Origin: Capra hircus | Lineage: Eukaryota > Chordata > Mammalia > Artiodactyla > Bovidae | Length of the DNA stretch: 64,000 nt | Reading direction: 5' to 3' | Assembly (NCBI RefSeq): GCF_001704415.2 | Contig: NC_030826.1 | Location: forward strand, 29,817,324 to 29,881,323 | Shown here: piece by piece, positions 33,015 to 43,690 of the stretch | Layout of the letters: each line of letters starts with the position of its first letter | How positions within the stretch are numbered: the stretch's first letter is position 1 | Program-made: the position numbers and the translations under genes | Notes under the pieces: generated by a model | What the model was told of the DNA's origin: nothing | Databases searched by the model: none | What the model saw: only the letters and a program-made list of their open reading frames with translations

Positions 33015-33512
33015 GCCTCACCTGTTTTGTTTTGTTTTTAAATTTTTAATTGGAGGGTAATTGCTTTACAATATCATGTTGCCTTCTGCCATACAACAAT
33101 GTGAATCAGCCATAAGGATACATATGGCCCTTCCCTCTTGTGCCTTCCCACCAGCCTCTCCCTCATCCCACCCCTCTAGGTTGTCACAGAGCATCCAGTT
33201 GAGGTCTCTGTTATACAGCAGCTTCCCACTGGCTGTTTACACATAGTCGTGTATATATGGCGGTGCTTCTCTCTCAATTCATCCCACCCTCTCCTTCCCC
33301 GCTGTGCCCACAAGTCAGTTCTCTATGTCTGTTCCTGCCCTGCGAATAGGTTCATCAGTACCATTGTTTTCTAGATTTCTTATATATGCGTTAATATATG
33401 ATATTTGTTTTTCTCTTTCTGACTTCTTTCACTCTATATAACAGACTCTAGGTTCATACACCTTACTAGAACTGACTCAAATGCATTCCTTTTTATGGCT
33501 GAGTAATATTCC

Positions 33513-33556
<44 letters not shown>

Positions 33557-33890
33557 ACAGCTTCTTTATCCACTCATCCGTTGATGGGCATCCAGGTTGC
33601 CTCCATGTGCTAGTTATTGTAAATGGTGCTGCTACGAACATTGGAGTGCATGTGTCTTTTTCAGATATTGTTTTCTCGGGGTATATATGCCCAGTAGTGG
33701 GATCGCTGGGTCGTATGATACTTTTATTTCTAGTTTTTTGAGGAATCTCCGTACTGTTCTCCATAATGGTTGTATCAATTTACATACCCACCAGCAATGC
33801 AAAAGGGTTGCCTTTTCTCCATACCTTCTCCAGCATGTATTGTTTGTAGATTTTTTTGATGGTGGTCATTCTGACAGGTTTCACTTACAT
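33015..33890 (-). mobile_element. Ruminant-type L1 3' end, reverse
   Basis: The T-rich start at 33026-33044 is the reversed A-tail. It is followed by the 3' UTR ('ggagggtaattgctttacaat' 33052) and the end of ORF2 read backwards ('atggctgagtaatattccat' 33496, 'ccagtagtgggatcgctggg' 33691, 'ccaccagcaatgcaaaaggg' 33790). It is clearly less diverged than the other L1s here. 5'-truncated near 33890. Frames of 86-106 codons on the plus strand are antisense artefacts. Confidence 0.9.
33515..33551. repeat. (TA)n microsatellite inside the L1
   Basis: About 18 TA units. It grew at the site where the L1 text has a short 'ccattatatat' stretch. Confidence 0.95.
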
Positions 33891-33977
33891 TTTTTGAACA
33901 GCTTTATTGAGCTATAATTTACATACTCTACAAGCATCCATTTTTCATTTACTTTTTATCACCTCCTGAAGTCTGGA
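33891..33977 (-). mobile_element. Old L1 3' fragment
   Basis: 'gctttattgagctataatttacatac' (33902-33927) is the reversed end of an old mammalian L1 3' UTR; compare 55690. Confidence 0.6.
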
Positions 33978-34172
33978 TCTCAGAGTGACTCAGATGGTAA
34001 AGAGTCTGCCTGCAATGTGAGAGATTCAGCTTCAATCCCTGGGTCAGGAAGATCCCTGGAGAAGGGAACGGCTGCCCACTCCAGTGTTCTTGCCTGGAGA
34101 ATTCCATGGACAGAGGAGCCTGGCAGGCTATAGTCCATGGGGTCACAAAGAGTCAGACGCGACTAAGGTACT
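33978..34172 (+). mobile_element. Bov-tA SINE, 5'-altered
   Basis: Sense copy lacking the normal first head bases; starts 'tctcagagtgactcagatgg' and ends 'cagacgcgactaaggtactg'. Confidence 0.9.
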
Positions 34173-34574
34173 GACGCTTTTCAAATAGAGAAGGAAGGCT
34201 GTTTCCAGTTAGACAACCGAGGGTGTGCCCTTGTACCTCAAGGTATGTACCCAGACGTAGATGCTCTTGTATTTCCTGGAAATGACAACCTCACAGACCC
34301 GTATTTCTAAGTTTCTGGACCCAGATCTCTTGGAAGTCTTTCCCCACGCATCTGTAGCTCTTCTCAGCTTTGGTGCTGACTCGTGGAAGTGTGTCAGACT
34401 GGCACATGCAGCCTGTTGGGTCTGATGCCTGTACACAAAGGCAGCTTTCCGACCCGCTTCCAGAACTCCTTTTCTGTCTCTGACACCCTTCCTGTCCCCC
34501 ACGCCTGGAAGGAGTGTTATCTGCGTTGTCTTTGACATAAAAAGCAGAAGGAACTCGCGTGAATTTGTCCAGTA
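34173..34574. other. Unassigned sequence
   Basis: No repeat recognised. The 109-codon minus frame (34209-34538) has no known motif. Confidence 0.45.
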
Positions 34575-34870
34575 AACAGAGCTCCAGCACCTCCTGTGCT
34601 GGCTACAAGGGGATGCAGTGAGTGGCCGCAGCCCAAGGCTCTGCCCTCACAGAGCTCCCAGGGAATTAGGTGTCCAGCTCTCGGGTGAGTGGAGCCCTTT
34701 TTACGTGAAATTCATAAATGCCTTTGGGTGACCAGTTGGAGAGTAGAGGTCAGAGGCTCCTTAGTTTACAGACGAGGAAGTTGAAACTCAGCAAGGTAAT
34801 GGGAGTGACCCAAAGTGCCACAGCCAACTGGTAGCACGGCCAGAATAGGAACTCCAGTTTGCTGTCTCCC
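34575..34870. mobile_element. L2-like then MIR-like relics
   Basis: 34585-34670 resembles the old L2-like block ('gctacaaggggatgcagtgag', 'ccctcacagagctcccaggg'). 34755-34865 resembles a reversed MIR ('agtttacagacgaggaagttgaaactcag', 'gtgccacagccaactggtagc'). Confidence 0.55.
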
Positions 34871-35685
34871 TGATGCAAGGCGTTGTAGCCCCCAGTCTCC
34901 CCCATTTACCACCAGTTTTTCTCCACAAAGCCAAGCAGACTGATCAACCCAGGCACAAGCCCCAGAGTCCTAGCTACTGGCTCTCCAGCTCCTCACCCAA
35001 CAGGGTCCGAATGGCCCTAAAAATATTTCTGAGAAACGTGCCATCCCTTCTCAGATGGCAGCTTTGACATGTCAGGATATACTTGACCCAGACTGGGATC
35101 ACCTCAGCATTGAGATGAAGATGTAGGGGCAAATCGAGGCAGGTGGGAATGTGTAGTCAGGGGCTCTGGACTCTGTTTCAGCTGCTCAGACTGAAGGGGC
35201 TTGGCCAGGTTAAACTGCACGAGCTGCGGAAGCAGGACAATGCCAATACTTTTCTAGGACTGCCTCAGATAAACTGGGACAGCTGCAATATTTCCTAAGC
35301 AAACTAGGTTACCCTCCCGCTGCTGTGGCCACCCGAGGGCATCGGGCAGCTGGGTGACCCAGAAATGGCCATCTCCTTGTCCGGCTCCATCTGGAATTCC
35401 AGCCCCTAATTCCAGGGCGCTGACAAGACGGGCTCTTTAGGTGGAAGCGAGTGTTACAACAGCAAAGGGAATCAAGCCCATTCTTGTTAGAGGAAGCTTG
35501 TCCCAAACAGGAAGGGAAAGAGGCTTTCTGACTGTCTGAGAGCAAGACAGAATTAGGAAGTGAAATGACAATGTAGCTTCCCCATCTACTTTTATGTTTT
35601 GTAGTCTGGAGAGGCAAAAAAATAATTATAAGAAAATGTGCCATGTTAGGAGGGAAAGGAAAAGCTTGATGTCAAGAGACATTGA
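34871..35685. other. Unique sequence
   Basis: No repeat recognised. A 111-codon minus frame (35309-35644) has no known motif. Confidence 0.45.
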
Positions 35686-35955
35686 TTTGAATCACTATAC
35701 TTGGACACATCACTTCCTCTGAGAGCCTAATTTTTTCAGTGGCACAATGAAAGGGTCACTTAAGCAGTCTCTAGGGGTCTTTCCTCCTCTGAGGGTCCAC
35801 AGCTCTGCATTATCTCTAGTTAACAGTAAGGGTTTCTACTGGCACTACCTGATGACCTTGGGCAGATCATTTCCCTGCCCTGAGGATCTCTTTCCCCATC
35901 AGAGAAATGAGCGGGTAGGACCAAGTGACCCCGTGTTGCTCTAGCTTAGAGAGAC
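35686..35955 (+). mobile_element. Two MIR-like relics, sense
   Basis: 35695-35800 ('ggacacatcacttcctctgagagcc', 'ggcacaatgaaagggtc') and 35845-35945 ('gaccttgggcagatcatttccctgccctgaggatctc', 'gagaaatgagcgggtaggacc') each follow the forward MIR core. Confidence 0.65.
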
Positions 35956-36204
35956 TCCAGGACTCCAGGGAGAGGAGAGGGGACCTCTGTCCACCTTACT
36001 GGTGAAATCTGTCAGCCGTGGCAGCTTTAAATCCAGTATGAATTCACTGATGCTACAGTAAAGCAGTATCAGTGTGTGACCACAAACAATCAAAAGCTGG
36101 AACTCTTCAATTCAGACTTATTCCAGAAGCATCGCACACACACATGCACACACACTGTTTTAATACATGTAAAAGCATCTTTTAAAATACACTTAAAAGA
36201 AACT
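35956..36204. other. Unassigned sequence with short CA tract
   Basis: 'cacacacacatgcacacacac' at 36134-36154; otherwise nothing recognised. Confidence 0.5.
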
Positions 36205-36320
36205 TTTTTTGGCCATGTGGCAGGGCATTTGGAATTTTAGTTCCCTGACCAAAGATCTAACTTGGACCCCCTGAAGTAGAAGCACAAAGTCCTAATAACT
36301 GGACCACCAGGCAAGTCCTA
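36205..36320 (-). mobile_element. CHR-type SINE, reverse, short
   Basis: From 'ttttttttggccatgtgg' to 'ataactggaccaccaggcaagtcc'. Only the head portion and tail are present. Confidence 0.85.
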
Positions 36321-36674
36321 AAAGCATCTTCTTTAATAAATCGAAGACGCTTTCACTTTTCTTGGTGAGACTTATAGTTTATTTTAAAATAACTTTGTCA
36401 ATTGCTAGTTCTCCAGCCTTGACACTGTCTTTTAAGCACTCTAAGCCTCAATTTCTTCTCTCTCTGGTGGAGTTGTGTCAAGGGATTGGTGTGGGCAGCC
36501 AGTGAAGTATGAGTACGGCAGATCGGTTGGGAAACTGGGTCCCGGGCGGCCTGTGGGGAGCATAGAGTCTTCACAGCGTGATCCTAGGGTGGGGCCCTCA
36601 CCTCCTCGGGTTCGGCTCTCACCATCAGTGAAGAGTGACAGTAATAGGTAATAATAATAAAGACCCCAGAAGAC
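36321..36674. other. Unassigned sequence
   Basis: No repeat or gene recognised. Confidence 0.45.
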
Positions 36675-36920
36675 TGCTGTGAGGTGACTCAGAGCAGTTC
36701 TGAAACTAGATATGTTAAGGGTTCGAATCCCTGTTCTGACATTTTCTGGTCCCATAACCACAGGCGGTTTCATGAGCCTTTCTGTGCCTCGGTTTCTCCA
36801 ACTGAAAATGGGAGTGATTGTGGCACCCATCTTATAGGGTTTTCTTGAGGATTAAGTTAATACATGCCAAGTGCTAGAACAGTACCTGGTACCTAGGTAA
36901 CATTAAGTAAATTTTGTGTG
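36675..36920 (+). mobile_element. MIR SINE, sense, near full length
   Basis: 'aagggttcgaatccctgttctgacattt' (36717), 'gtgcctcggtttctccaactgaaaatggg' (36784), 'gaggattaagttaatacatgcc' (36847), 'gctagaacagtacctggtacc' (36873). This is the best preserved MIR in the window. The 129-codon minus frame over it is an artefact. Confidence 0.9.
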
Positions 36921-36996
36921 TGTGTTATAAAGTAAAAAACAATCGACAAGAGTAATTTAACAAAAATTAAATGAGAATTATGTCATAAAACAGTGT

Positions 36997-37200
36997 TTCT
37001 TGGTGGATCAGACGGTAAAGAGACTGCCTGCAGTGCAGGAGACCCGGTTCGATCCCTGGGTCAGGACAATCCCCTGGAGAAGGGAATGGCTACCCACTCC
37101 AGCATTTTTGCCTTGAGAATTCCCTAGACAGAGGAGCCCGGCGGGCTACTGTCCGTGGACTGGCAAAGGGTCAGACATGACTGAGTGACTAACACTTTCA
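36997..37200 (+). mobile_element. Bov-tA SINE
   Basis: Sense copy from 'ttcttggtggatcagacgg' to 'actaacactttcactttc', somewhat diverged. No target duplication visible. Confidence 0.92.
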
Positions 37201-37581
37201 CTTTCTGTCTTATGGAGTTTATATACCAGAGGACAAAGACAGATACTACTTAAATACATACATACCTTGCTTTATTGTGCTTTGCAGATTCTGTATTTTA
37301 TTTTTAAACAAACTGAAGGTTTTAGCAACCCTGCTTCAAGTTGATCCATCGATGCCACTTAGTGTCTCTGTGTCACATTTTGGTAATTCTCGCAGTTTTC
37401 CAGACATTTTCCTTATTAGTGTAGGAGTCGGAGTGATCTGTGATCGGTGATTTTTGATGCTGCTATTGCAAAAAGATCGACTCACTGAAGGCTTTGATGA
37501 TGTTTAGCATTTTTAGCAATAAAGTATTTTTAAATTAAGGTACATACTTTTTTTTTTAAGATATAATGCTATTGCATACCT

Positions 37582-37833
37582 CATCCTGCTGCTAAGTCGC
37601 TTCAGTCATATCCGACTCTGGGCGACCCCATAGACGGCAGCCCACCAGGCTCCACCGTCCCTGGGATTCTCCAGGCAAGAACACTGGAGTGGGTTGCCAT
37701 TTCCTTCTCCAGTGCATGAAAGTGAAAAGTGAAAGTGAAGTTGCTCAGTCGTGTCTGACTCTTCACGACTACCAGGCTTCTTCAATGGGAGTTTCCAGGC
37801 AAGAGTACTGGAGTGGGTTGCCATTGCCTTCTC
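37582..37833 (-). mobile_element. Bov-A2 SINE with 11-bp TSD
   Basis: Dimer with a 12-15 bp deletion in the second monomer ('cttcacgactaccaggc' where neighbours carry the ccatggactgcag text). Flanks 'attgcatacct' (37571-37581) and 'attgcacacct' (37834-37844). Confidence 0.94.
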
Positions 37834-37881
37834 ATTGCACACCTTATAGACTGCAGAATAGTGTAAATGTAACTTTTATAT

Positions 37882-38091
37882 GGTCTTCCCTGGTGGCTCA
37901 GATGGTAAAGAATCCACCTGCAATGCAGAAGACCTGGATTTGATCCCTGGGTTGGGAAGATCCCCTGGAGGAGGGCATAGAAACCCACTCTAATATTCCT
38001 GCCTGGAGAATTCCATGGACAGAAAAGCTACTGTGGGCTACAGTCTATGGTGTTGCAAAGAGTCAGACAAGACTGAGTGACTAAGCACACA
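37882..38091 (+). mobile_element. Bov-tA SINE with TSD
   Basis: Sense copy from 'tcttccctggtggctcag' to 'gagtgactaagcacacaa'. Flanking 'cttttatatg' (37872) and 'tttttatatg' (38092). Confidence 0.93.
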
Positions 38092-38205
38092 ATTTTTATA
38101 TGTACTGGGAAACCGAAAGATTTGTGTGACTCACTATATTGAAATATTTGCTTTATTGAGGTGATCCGGAGCTGAGTCCACAGTATCTCCGGGGTCTGCA
38201 TGCAG

Positions 38206-38345
38206 TAAGTCGGGGGGTGATAACATCTGATGGGGCTGAATAATGTGGAGCAGGGGAAGGGGTGATGGAGAGGGGTTCTCATTCGATCAGCATCCTGAAG
38301 GAGGTGACATTTTCAATAAAGAGCTGAAGGGAGTGCACCTGAGTC
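38206..38345 (+). mobile_element. L2-like relic
   Basis: 'gcatcctgaaggaggtgacattttcaataaagagctgaaggg' (38289-38330) resembles the old L2-like block seen elsewhere here. Tentative. Confidence 0.4.
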
Positions 38346-38996
38346 CATGTGGTCCCCAGGGTTCCTGGAGGGGAGAACAGTGAATGTAAAGTCCTGATGC
38401 CGAAATGTGATATTGCTGCTTATAATAATGGTGAGGATAATAGTCACAACAGTATATAAAACAGTGCTCTCGTCTTGGATTCAATGGAGGGCTGAGACAT
38501 CTCTCAGTACTTTTGCCTCTCATAATCCTCTAGGTTATTCTTGTCCACATGTGCTTTAAAAATCAGTTGATTATCTTCAAAGAAGGAATTAAGAAAAGAT
38601 TGCAGGACTTGCGGCTTTCAAAGCTGTCTGGCTAATAGCCCCTGGTGCAGCCGCTTCCAACGTTCCATCAGGAGACCTGTGAAGACACAAGGAAGTATAA
38701 CCAAGCATGGACAGCTGAAGGCAGAGACTGAGTAAACCTGCCATTAGACTCTGGAAAGAATGTCCACTAATTACAAAGTTGTTGAAAGGGGCTTAAAAAT
38801 GTAAATTGGCATCAAATGATCAGAAGGAATGTATGTAGGGTTAGCGTTCACTGTTATTTCAGTGGCTGCCCACTATTGAGAAATCATAGTTATCAGACAA
38901 GCTGGGCACCCATCTTCTTTGCAAGTGACAAGCTTTTGCCTTTCCCTTCTGGATTCTTCTGTGTGGATTCCAGGAAACAAGAAAGGAGGCAAAGAG
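38346..38996. other. Unique sequence, possible conserved noncoding element
   Basis: No repeat recognised. 38565-38830 is AT-moderate and rich in short homeobox/Fox-like words ('ctaattaca' 38767, 'gtaaacctg' 38732, 'catcaaatgatcag' 38811). Function unknown; noted only because it is a clean unique island between repeats. Confidence 0.35.
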
Positions 38997-39712
38997 ATGG
39001 GTGATGGTACAACCGAAAATGGGGTCTGGCTGCTTCCCACTCAAAAGCCAGCAAAGAGGCCAGGTTGGTGGGAAAGAAAACTTGCTTTATTTTGGATTCC
39101 AGCAACTAGGGCAGGGGGAGGATATGGGGGTGGGGATGTATGCCTGTCCAGAGGTCAACTCCCAGCCACATACATACAACAAGTGGGCAAGGGCTTTTAT
39201 AGGCCGAGGGAGGGGGCTACACGCAGAAACAGCACAGTTAGCTCTGACAGTCATCTTGAAATTGGTCATCAGTGGACAGACCAGCATCATCTTGATCGTT
39301 TTAAGTATGGTTAATCTTCAGTTCCAGGGTCAGTTTGTCCCCATTTCCTTGAGGCCAGTTCTTGGAATTGTGGCAGCTTATGTCATAGCTACGGTCTGAT
39401 CATCATGTAGTTAACTTCTGCCACCTAGTAGGGTTTCCAATATCTGTAAGACAGCTCACAGGATATGGCTCAGAATATTGTCTATAGCCCTGGAGGAGGA
39501 ACTAAAGGCCCTTGACTTTGCTTAATGACTAAACTATTATTGTTTAGTCTTGTTGTTCTGTCTTCTTTCGTGTCTGCATTTTCTCACTTCTCTGGTTAAA
39601 CTTATTCTTTGGTTAAAGTTTTTCCACAGACAAAAGGAAGGCTGAGCACATGGAAGAGGTGGTGAGTGGATGGACCTTGGGGTCCTGCTCCATTCATTTC
39701 AGTGAAACAGCA
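38997..39712 (-). mobile_element. Endogenous-retrovirus-type LTR, reverse, solo
   Basis: About 0.7 kb matching a bovid ERV-type LTR that I recognise by its text but cannot class with certainty. On the minus strand the U3 side lies at the right, a TATA box (TATAAAAG) at 39194-39201 and an AATAAA signal at 39086-39091, about 105 bases downstream, then a short U5-like end near 39000. No gag, pol or env reading is seen on either side, so it behaves as a solo LTR. Exact end dinucleotides and target duplication are not clear. Confidence 0.72.
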
Positions 39713-40385
39713 CATCTTGGAAGCTGTGATGTCCACACGAGGAAAAAGTTTTAATTAGGGGTGGAATTAGGAAGAGCCTCGGGAACCAATATGCTGGTTG
39801 TTACCACTCTTTTTTTGTAGTTTTCATTAAGGAAGTCTTCAAAATCTTGTCAGTGGGTGCAGGAGAAAAATCCCATCGCAGCCCAGCAGAATCAGCCATC
39901 CTGGTCTGGATTCTCAGTGGTTGTAGGGGTAGAAAAAAACACCCTAAAATAGGACTGTATTGGCTCATTGTGTGTAATGTGTCAGACACACTTGGATTAA
40001 GGTGCTGGAATGATGTTTTCATTTCTCAGTTTTCTCCTCTCTCTCCCCTCCAACTTTCTTGACTTCATTCTCAGGCAAGCAATTGCCATATCAGGGGAAT
40101 GTGACCCCAGAAACTCCCAAGTTGCATCATCCTTACAGTTTCATGTCTCAGAGGAAAGCGAGACTTTTCCTTATATCTTCAGCACATTTTAAGCAGATTC
40201 TGCTTAAAATCCTGGTTGACTTGTCTTGGGTTTGGCCTGTATCTAAACCAATTTAGGAGGACGGGGGCTCTCCGATTGGTCAGACCAATTGTGTGGTTGC
40301 TGTTCAGGGGCCTGGGGGAGGAGGAACCACCCTTCTGAGCCTCCAGGATGATGGGGAAATGCCCTGGAAAGAGGCTATGTGGTTC
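39713..40385. mobile_element. Old interspersed repeat, family uncertain, with 25-bp palindrome
   Basis: 40140-40300 ('gtttcatgtctcagaggaaagcgagac', 'ctaaaccaatttaggagg', 'ccgattggtcagaccaattg') matches the same broad class of dispersed repeat as 4536-5035. A perfect palindrome lies at 40186-40210 within it. The left part to about 39800 is unassigned. Confidence 0.45.
40186..40210. repeat. Perfect 25-bp palindrome
   Basis: Arms 'attttaagcaga' and 'tctgcttaaaat' flank a single central base; 12 of 12 pairs match. Confidence 0.97.
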
Positions 40386-40665
40386 CTAAAGCAGATGAAA
40401 AGCTATCGGCAGTTCCACCTGTGCTAGAGATGATACGGGAGCAAGTAAAACTGACATCCAGAAAAATCTATGGCAATGAGAATGGCAGATGGAGAATTTT
40501 TCCAGATATTCTGAGGGCAGTGCTAGAGAAGAGTGAGAGAGAATGAGAGAGATTATAGATAGAGAAGACAGAAAAGTAGCTGCAATTTTGAACTGCTCAT
40601 AAAGAAATTTCACGACAGTTTTAGAGGCATAAGAATCAAAGATAACAAATGGATCACTTTCCCTA
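40386..40665. other. Unassigned sequence
   Basis: No repeat recognised. The 140-codon minus frame (40386-40808) runs into the next SINE and is not called. Confidence 0.45.
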
Positions 40666-40676
40666 AGCTTCCTTGG

Positions 40677-40885
40677 AAAAAGTGAGTGTGAGTCATTCAG
40701 TTGTGTCCGATGCTTTGGGAACCCCATGGGCTGTAAACCACCAGGCTCCTCTGTCCATGGGATTCTCCAGGCAAGAAAACAGGAGCAGGTAACCATTCCA
40801 CTCTCCAAGGGATCTTCCAGACCCAGGAATCAAACCCATGTCTCCTGCATTGCAGGCAGATTCTTTACTGCCTGAGCCACCAGGG
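40677..40885 (-). mobile_element. Bov-tA SINE with 11-bp TSD
   Basis: Reverse copy with intact head complement ('ttctttactgcctgagccacc'). Perfect duplication 'agcttccttgg' at 40666-40676 and 40886-40896. Confidence 0.95.
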
Positions 40886-40896
40886 AGCTTCCTTGG

Positions 40897-41459
40897 GGTC
40901 CTTCTTCAAAGACTAGTCCTCATTTCAGGCAAACACAGACGGAAAGACCCTTGCCCAGAGTACCTTTCTAGGTGACTGGACTATACGGACAAGGTTTAAA
41001 AATTTAGGAAGCATCGTTGTTTAAGATAATGTTGAAATGATTGTATATTCAAAGTAATAAAACTCAGGCTGACCTTTGCCTTCTGTCTGGTATCAAAGGC
41101 TAGAAGACAAAGGAGAAGCGTCTCTTTGTTCTGAGTTTGTGAGCCAGGAACTTCATACTCAGACAAAACATTTTGCATGTCTGGAGACAATATGAAGTCA
41201 TTCTTGGATGTGCACGGTCTTGGGAAATAATAGACCTGAAGTTCTAGCCAACCGAGAGATCCTGAAATTGGGCACACGGGCAGGCTGTCTTCATGATGAG
41301 GATAGCAAGTCTCCTTCTAGAGGTCCAGAGCGGTAGCCCCTGTGCAGACCCCTCACCTGAGCCAAAAGAGCCACTCACAGCGGCGTGAGACATTGGGCTG
41401 TCCCCTTGTCCCCATGGCATCTGGATGAAGCTTCAAAGGCAGGAATTTCTTAATTTGTT
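40897..41459. other. Unassigned sequence
   Basis: No repeat or gene recognised. The 93-codon minus frame at 40996-41277 has no known motif. Confidence 0.45.
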
Positions 41460-41676
41460 ATTATACTTTTTTTTTTTAAGATTTTTTTTTTTAACGTGGG
41501 CTATTTTTAAAGTCTTAGTGAATTTTTTTTACAATATTCCTTCTGTTTTATATTTTGTTTTTTTGGCCACAAGGCATCTGGGATCTTAGCTCCCCGACCA
41601 GGGACCAAACACCAAACCCCAAACCCCTGCATTGGGAGGTGAAGTTTTGACCACTGGTCCACCAGAGAAGTCCCTA
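41460..41676 (-). mobile_element. CHR-type SINE, reverse, long-tailed form
   Basis: T-runs and 'taacgtgggctatttttaaagtc' (41494) give the reversed long tail form also seen at 60080-60170; head complement 'gaccactggtccaccagagaagtccc' ends near 41675. Confidence 0.85.
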
Positions 41677-41774
41677 TTATGACCCTTCTTGATTTGGTCT
41701 GCTTTGTCCTGGAATATCATAAATTCCTTTAGAAAAATTTTCTCCTCAGAAAAGCACAGGCCAAAACAGGCCAC

Positions 41775-41880
41775 ATAAACTAAGCCCAGCATTTACTGCA
41801 CTCTTACTCTCAGTTGGGCCCTTTGCAAAACACTTAATGTAAGTTATTTCCGGTTAATTTTGCCACTGAATTCAGAAGCC
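41775..41880 (-). mobile_element. MIR SINE, reverse, partial
   Basis: 'agcatttactgcactcttactctcag' (41789) and 'tgcaaaacacttaatgtaag' (41824) follow the reversed MIR order. Confidence 0.65.
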
Positions 41881-42199
41881 CAATTAAATATGATTTACAA
41901 TTGCACTTGAGAAAGAAATGCAAAGATTGCTTCTTTTGTTCTGGAGAGGTAGGTCTGTGGGTGATTTTTTCCCTCCCTTTAATTTTCTATATATATTCCT
42001 GTTTCTAATGACTGTATTAAGTAAAAATAAACAATATACACTTGAAATAGAAAAGACGGCATGCATTAAATCCAATGCGTGGACTGAAGAACACAGCCAT
42101 ACATAAAGTCACACTTAGATACAATGGACTTGCCTGCTTTCTCCTTCATGTACAAGCTTTTAAAAAATCTCTTCCTGTATCTCTGTTTTCCTTACATAG
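41881..42199. other. Unassigned AT-rich sequence
   Basis: Nothing recognised beyond T-rich text. Confidence 0.45.
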
Positions 42200-42234
42200 C
42201 TTATATACATACAGTTCACTCACTCTCCCTCTCT

Positions 42235-42273
<39 letters not shown>

Positions 42274-42536
42274 TTTATTTCTGTCTTTCTCTCCATTCAG
42301 CTGTTTCTCACACACACAAACCTCTAGTCTCATGGTTCATCTCTCTGCCTCCTCCCTCTGACCCTCCGAGCTCCGCACACAAACATACGCCTTCAGTAGC
42401 TGCTTCTCACACTCTGTGTCTCTTTCATTCACGGACACGCATGCTGCCAGCCGACCTCAGTCACTTCCTGTCTTCCTGTGTTCACATGCATCTCACTCAC
42501 CTCCTTCCCTCCCCCGTGCACACACACACTCTCCTT
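42200..42536. repeat. Pyrimidine/CA-rich tract with (CA)17 microsatellite
   Basis: The core (CA)n is at 42237-42270, about 17 units. The surroundings are CT/CA-rich ('tctcacacacacaaacc', 'cgtgcacacacacac'), an older, decayed part of the same tract. The 155-codon open frame over it is low-complexity, not a gene. Confidence 0.92.
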
Positions 42537-43690
42537 GATTAGTTGTATACAGTCACTACCACAGGAGTTATGGATTCAATTATCCAGATATCGCAGTCCG
42601 CCCCCGCCTACTCTTTCAAGTGAGCATTCTCATTAAAACGTTACCCGTCTCATTGGCACCAATAGACGCAAGTGCCAGAGTTGGGGAAAAATGAAAAGAC
42701 AGTAACGTGTTTACCTTCCACCAGCTAGATGAGTTATCTGTAGGCTTTCTCTGGTTTTCTACCGGCTCTCCACCACTCTGGGTACCAGAGACTGGGAACA
42801 ACTTGCTTTTTGTCCGTCCCTCTGGGCAAAATGACGAATTCTTTATCTGGGCACTTAGGAATAAACACGCACTGTGACCACAGCTTGGCGTGGATCCGTG
42901 GACCCCAGAAAGTTTTCTAAGGGCTCGTTTGTTCCTTGGCATTTGGAAACTAGACCCAGCTCCAGCTCCCACCCCCATGATGCTGGGTAGACGAAGGCAG
43001 GTTTGATGGAAGGGGATGAGCCCAGGCCTGCCTCCCTTGCTCCTGTTTGTCTTGCTTTTGCTTTCTGTTGCCTCTGCTGTTTTCCCCCTTTCCTGTAGAT
43101 CAGCCGCTGTGAAATTCCTCTGGGAGCCCCCTCCTCCAGATTTAGAGCGCTGTCAACCAAAGCCAGTTAAGGGTGCCATGCAGGGCTTTGTGACAGTATA
43201 GGATTGGTGGTTAAGGCATTTTTGTTGCTTTAGAAAAATCATGGCTCTGAAGCCTGCAGGAGTGTTTTGGTGCTGTTGCTTCCCCAGCAGTGGTGGACGC
43301 CGGTGTGGTCAGCATGGCGCCCAGAAGCCGTCTGTGTAATGAGATGGTGAGAGCGGGAACCTTCAGGGGAACTTCAGAGGGAGCTGAGTGTGCAGCAACT
43401 GCCTGTGGGTAGCTTGCTTCCTATGTGATGGGACCCCATCAGTCACCGCTCCCTCCTGGTATTGCTTCCAGACTTGGACTTGCATTATAGGGCATATTTG
43501 TGCCCCATGCCATGATGCTCAGGATTGGAGGATGGAGGGGCTCCCCTGGTCCACACAGAGAGCGGACCCATGAGATCCAAAGGGTTGAAGAGAGTGGCCT
43601 GATAAAGAGATATGTCTTTGGTTTGTCCTCAGTTCCTGAGACGGAGCTGCTAAAACTTGTCAGTTCCTAAGGGCAAGGCGTGATAGGAAC
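42537..43690. other. Unique sequence, about 1.15 kb
   Basis: No repeat recognised. Frames of 101-120 codons (minus) have no known motif. Slightly GC-rich from 42870. Confidence 0.45.

Larger units (their letters stand above)
37257..38205 (+). mobile_element. Tigger1-type TcMar element, non-autonomous, split by two SINEs
   Basis: 5' part 37257-37480 ('accttgctttattgtgcttt', 'gtctctgtgtcacattttggtaattctcgc', 'gatctgtgatcggtg') joins directly to the 3' part ('agatcgactcactgaaggc', 'agcaataaagtatttttaaattaaggta' 37515, 'actgggaaaccgaaagatttgtgtgactcac' 38106, 'ggtgatccggagctgag' 38160). The transposase gene found in full Tigger1 is missing between 'tgctattgc' and 'aaaaagat'. TA dinucleotides stand at both edges. 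A Bov-A2 and a Bov-tA interrupt the 3' part. Confidence 0.82.

Noticed and set aside
42075..42542. 155-codon Ser/Thr/His-rich open frame
   Set aside because: Low-complexity reading of the CA/CT tract.
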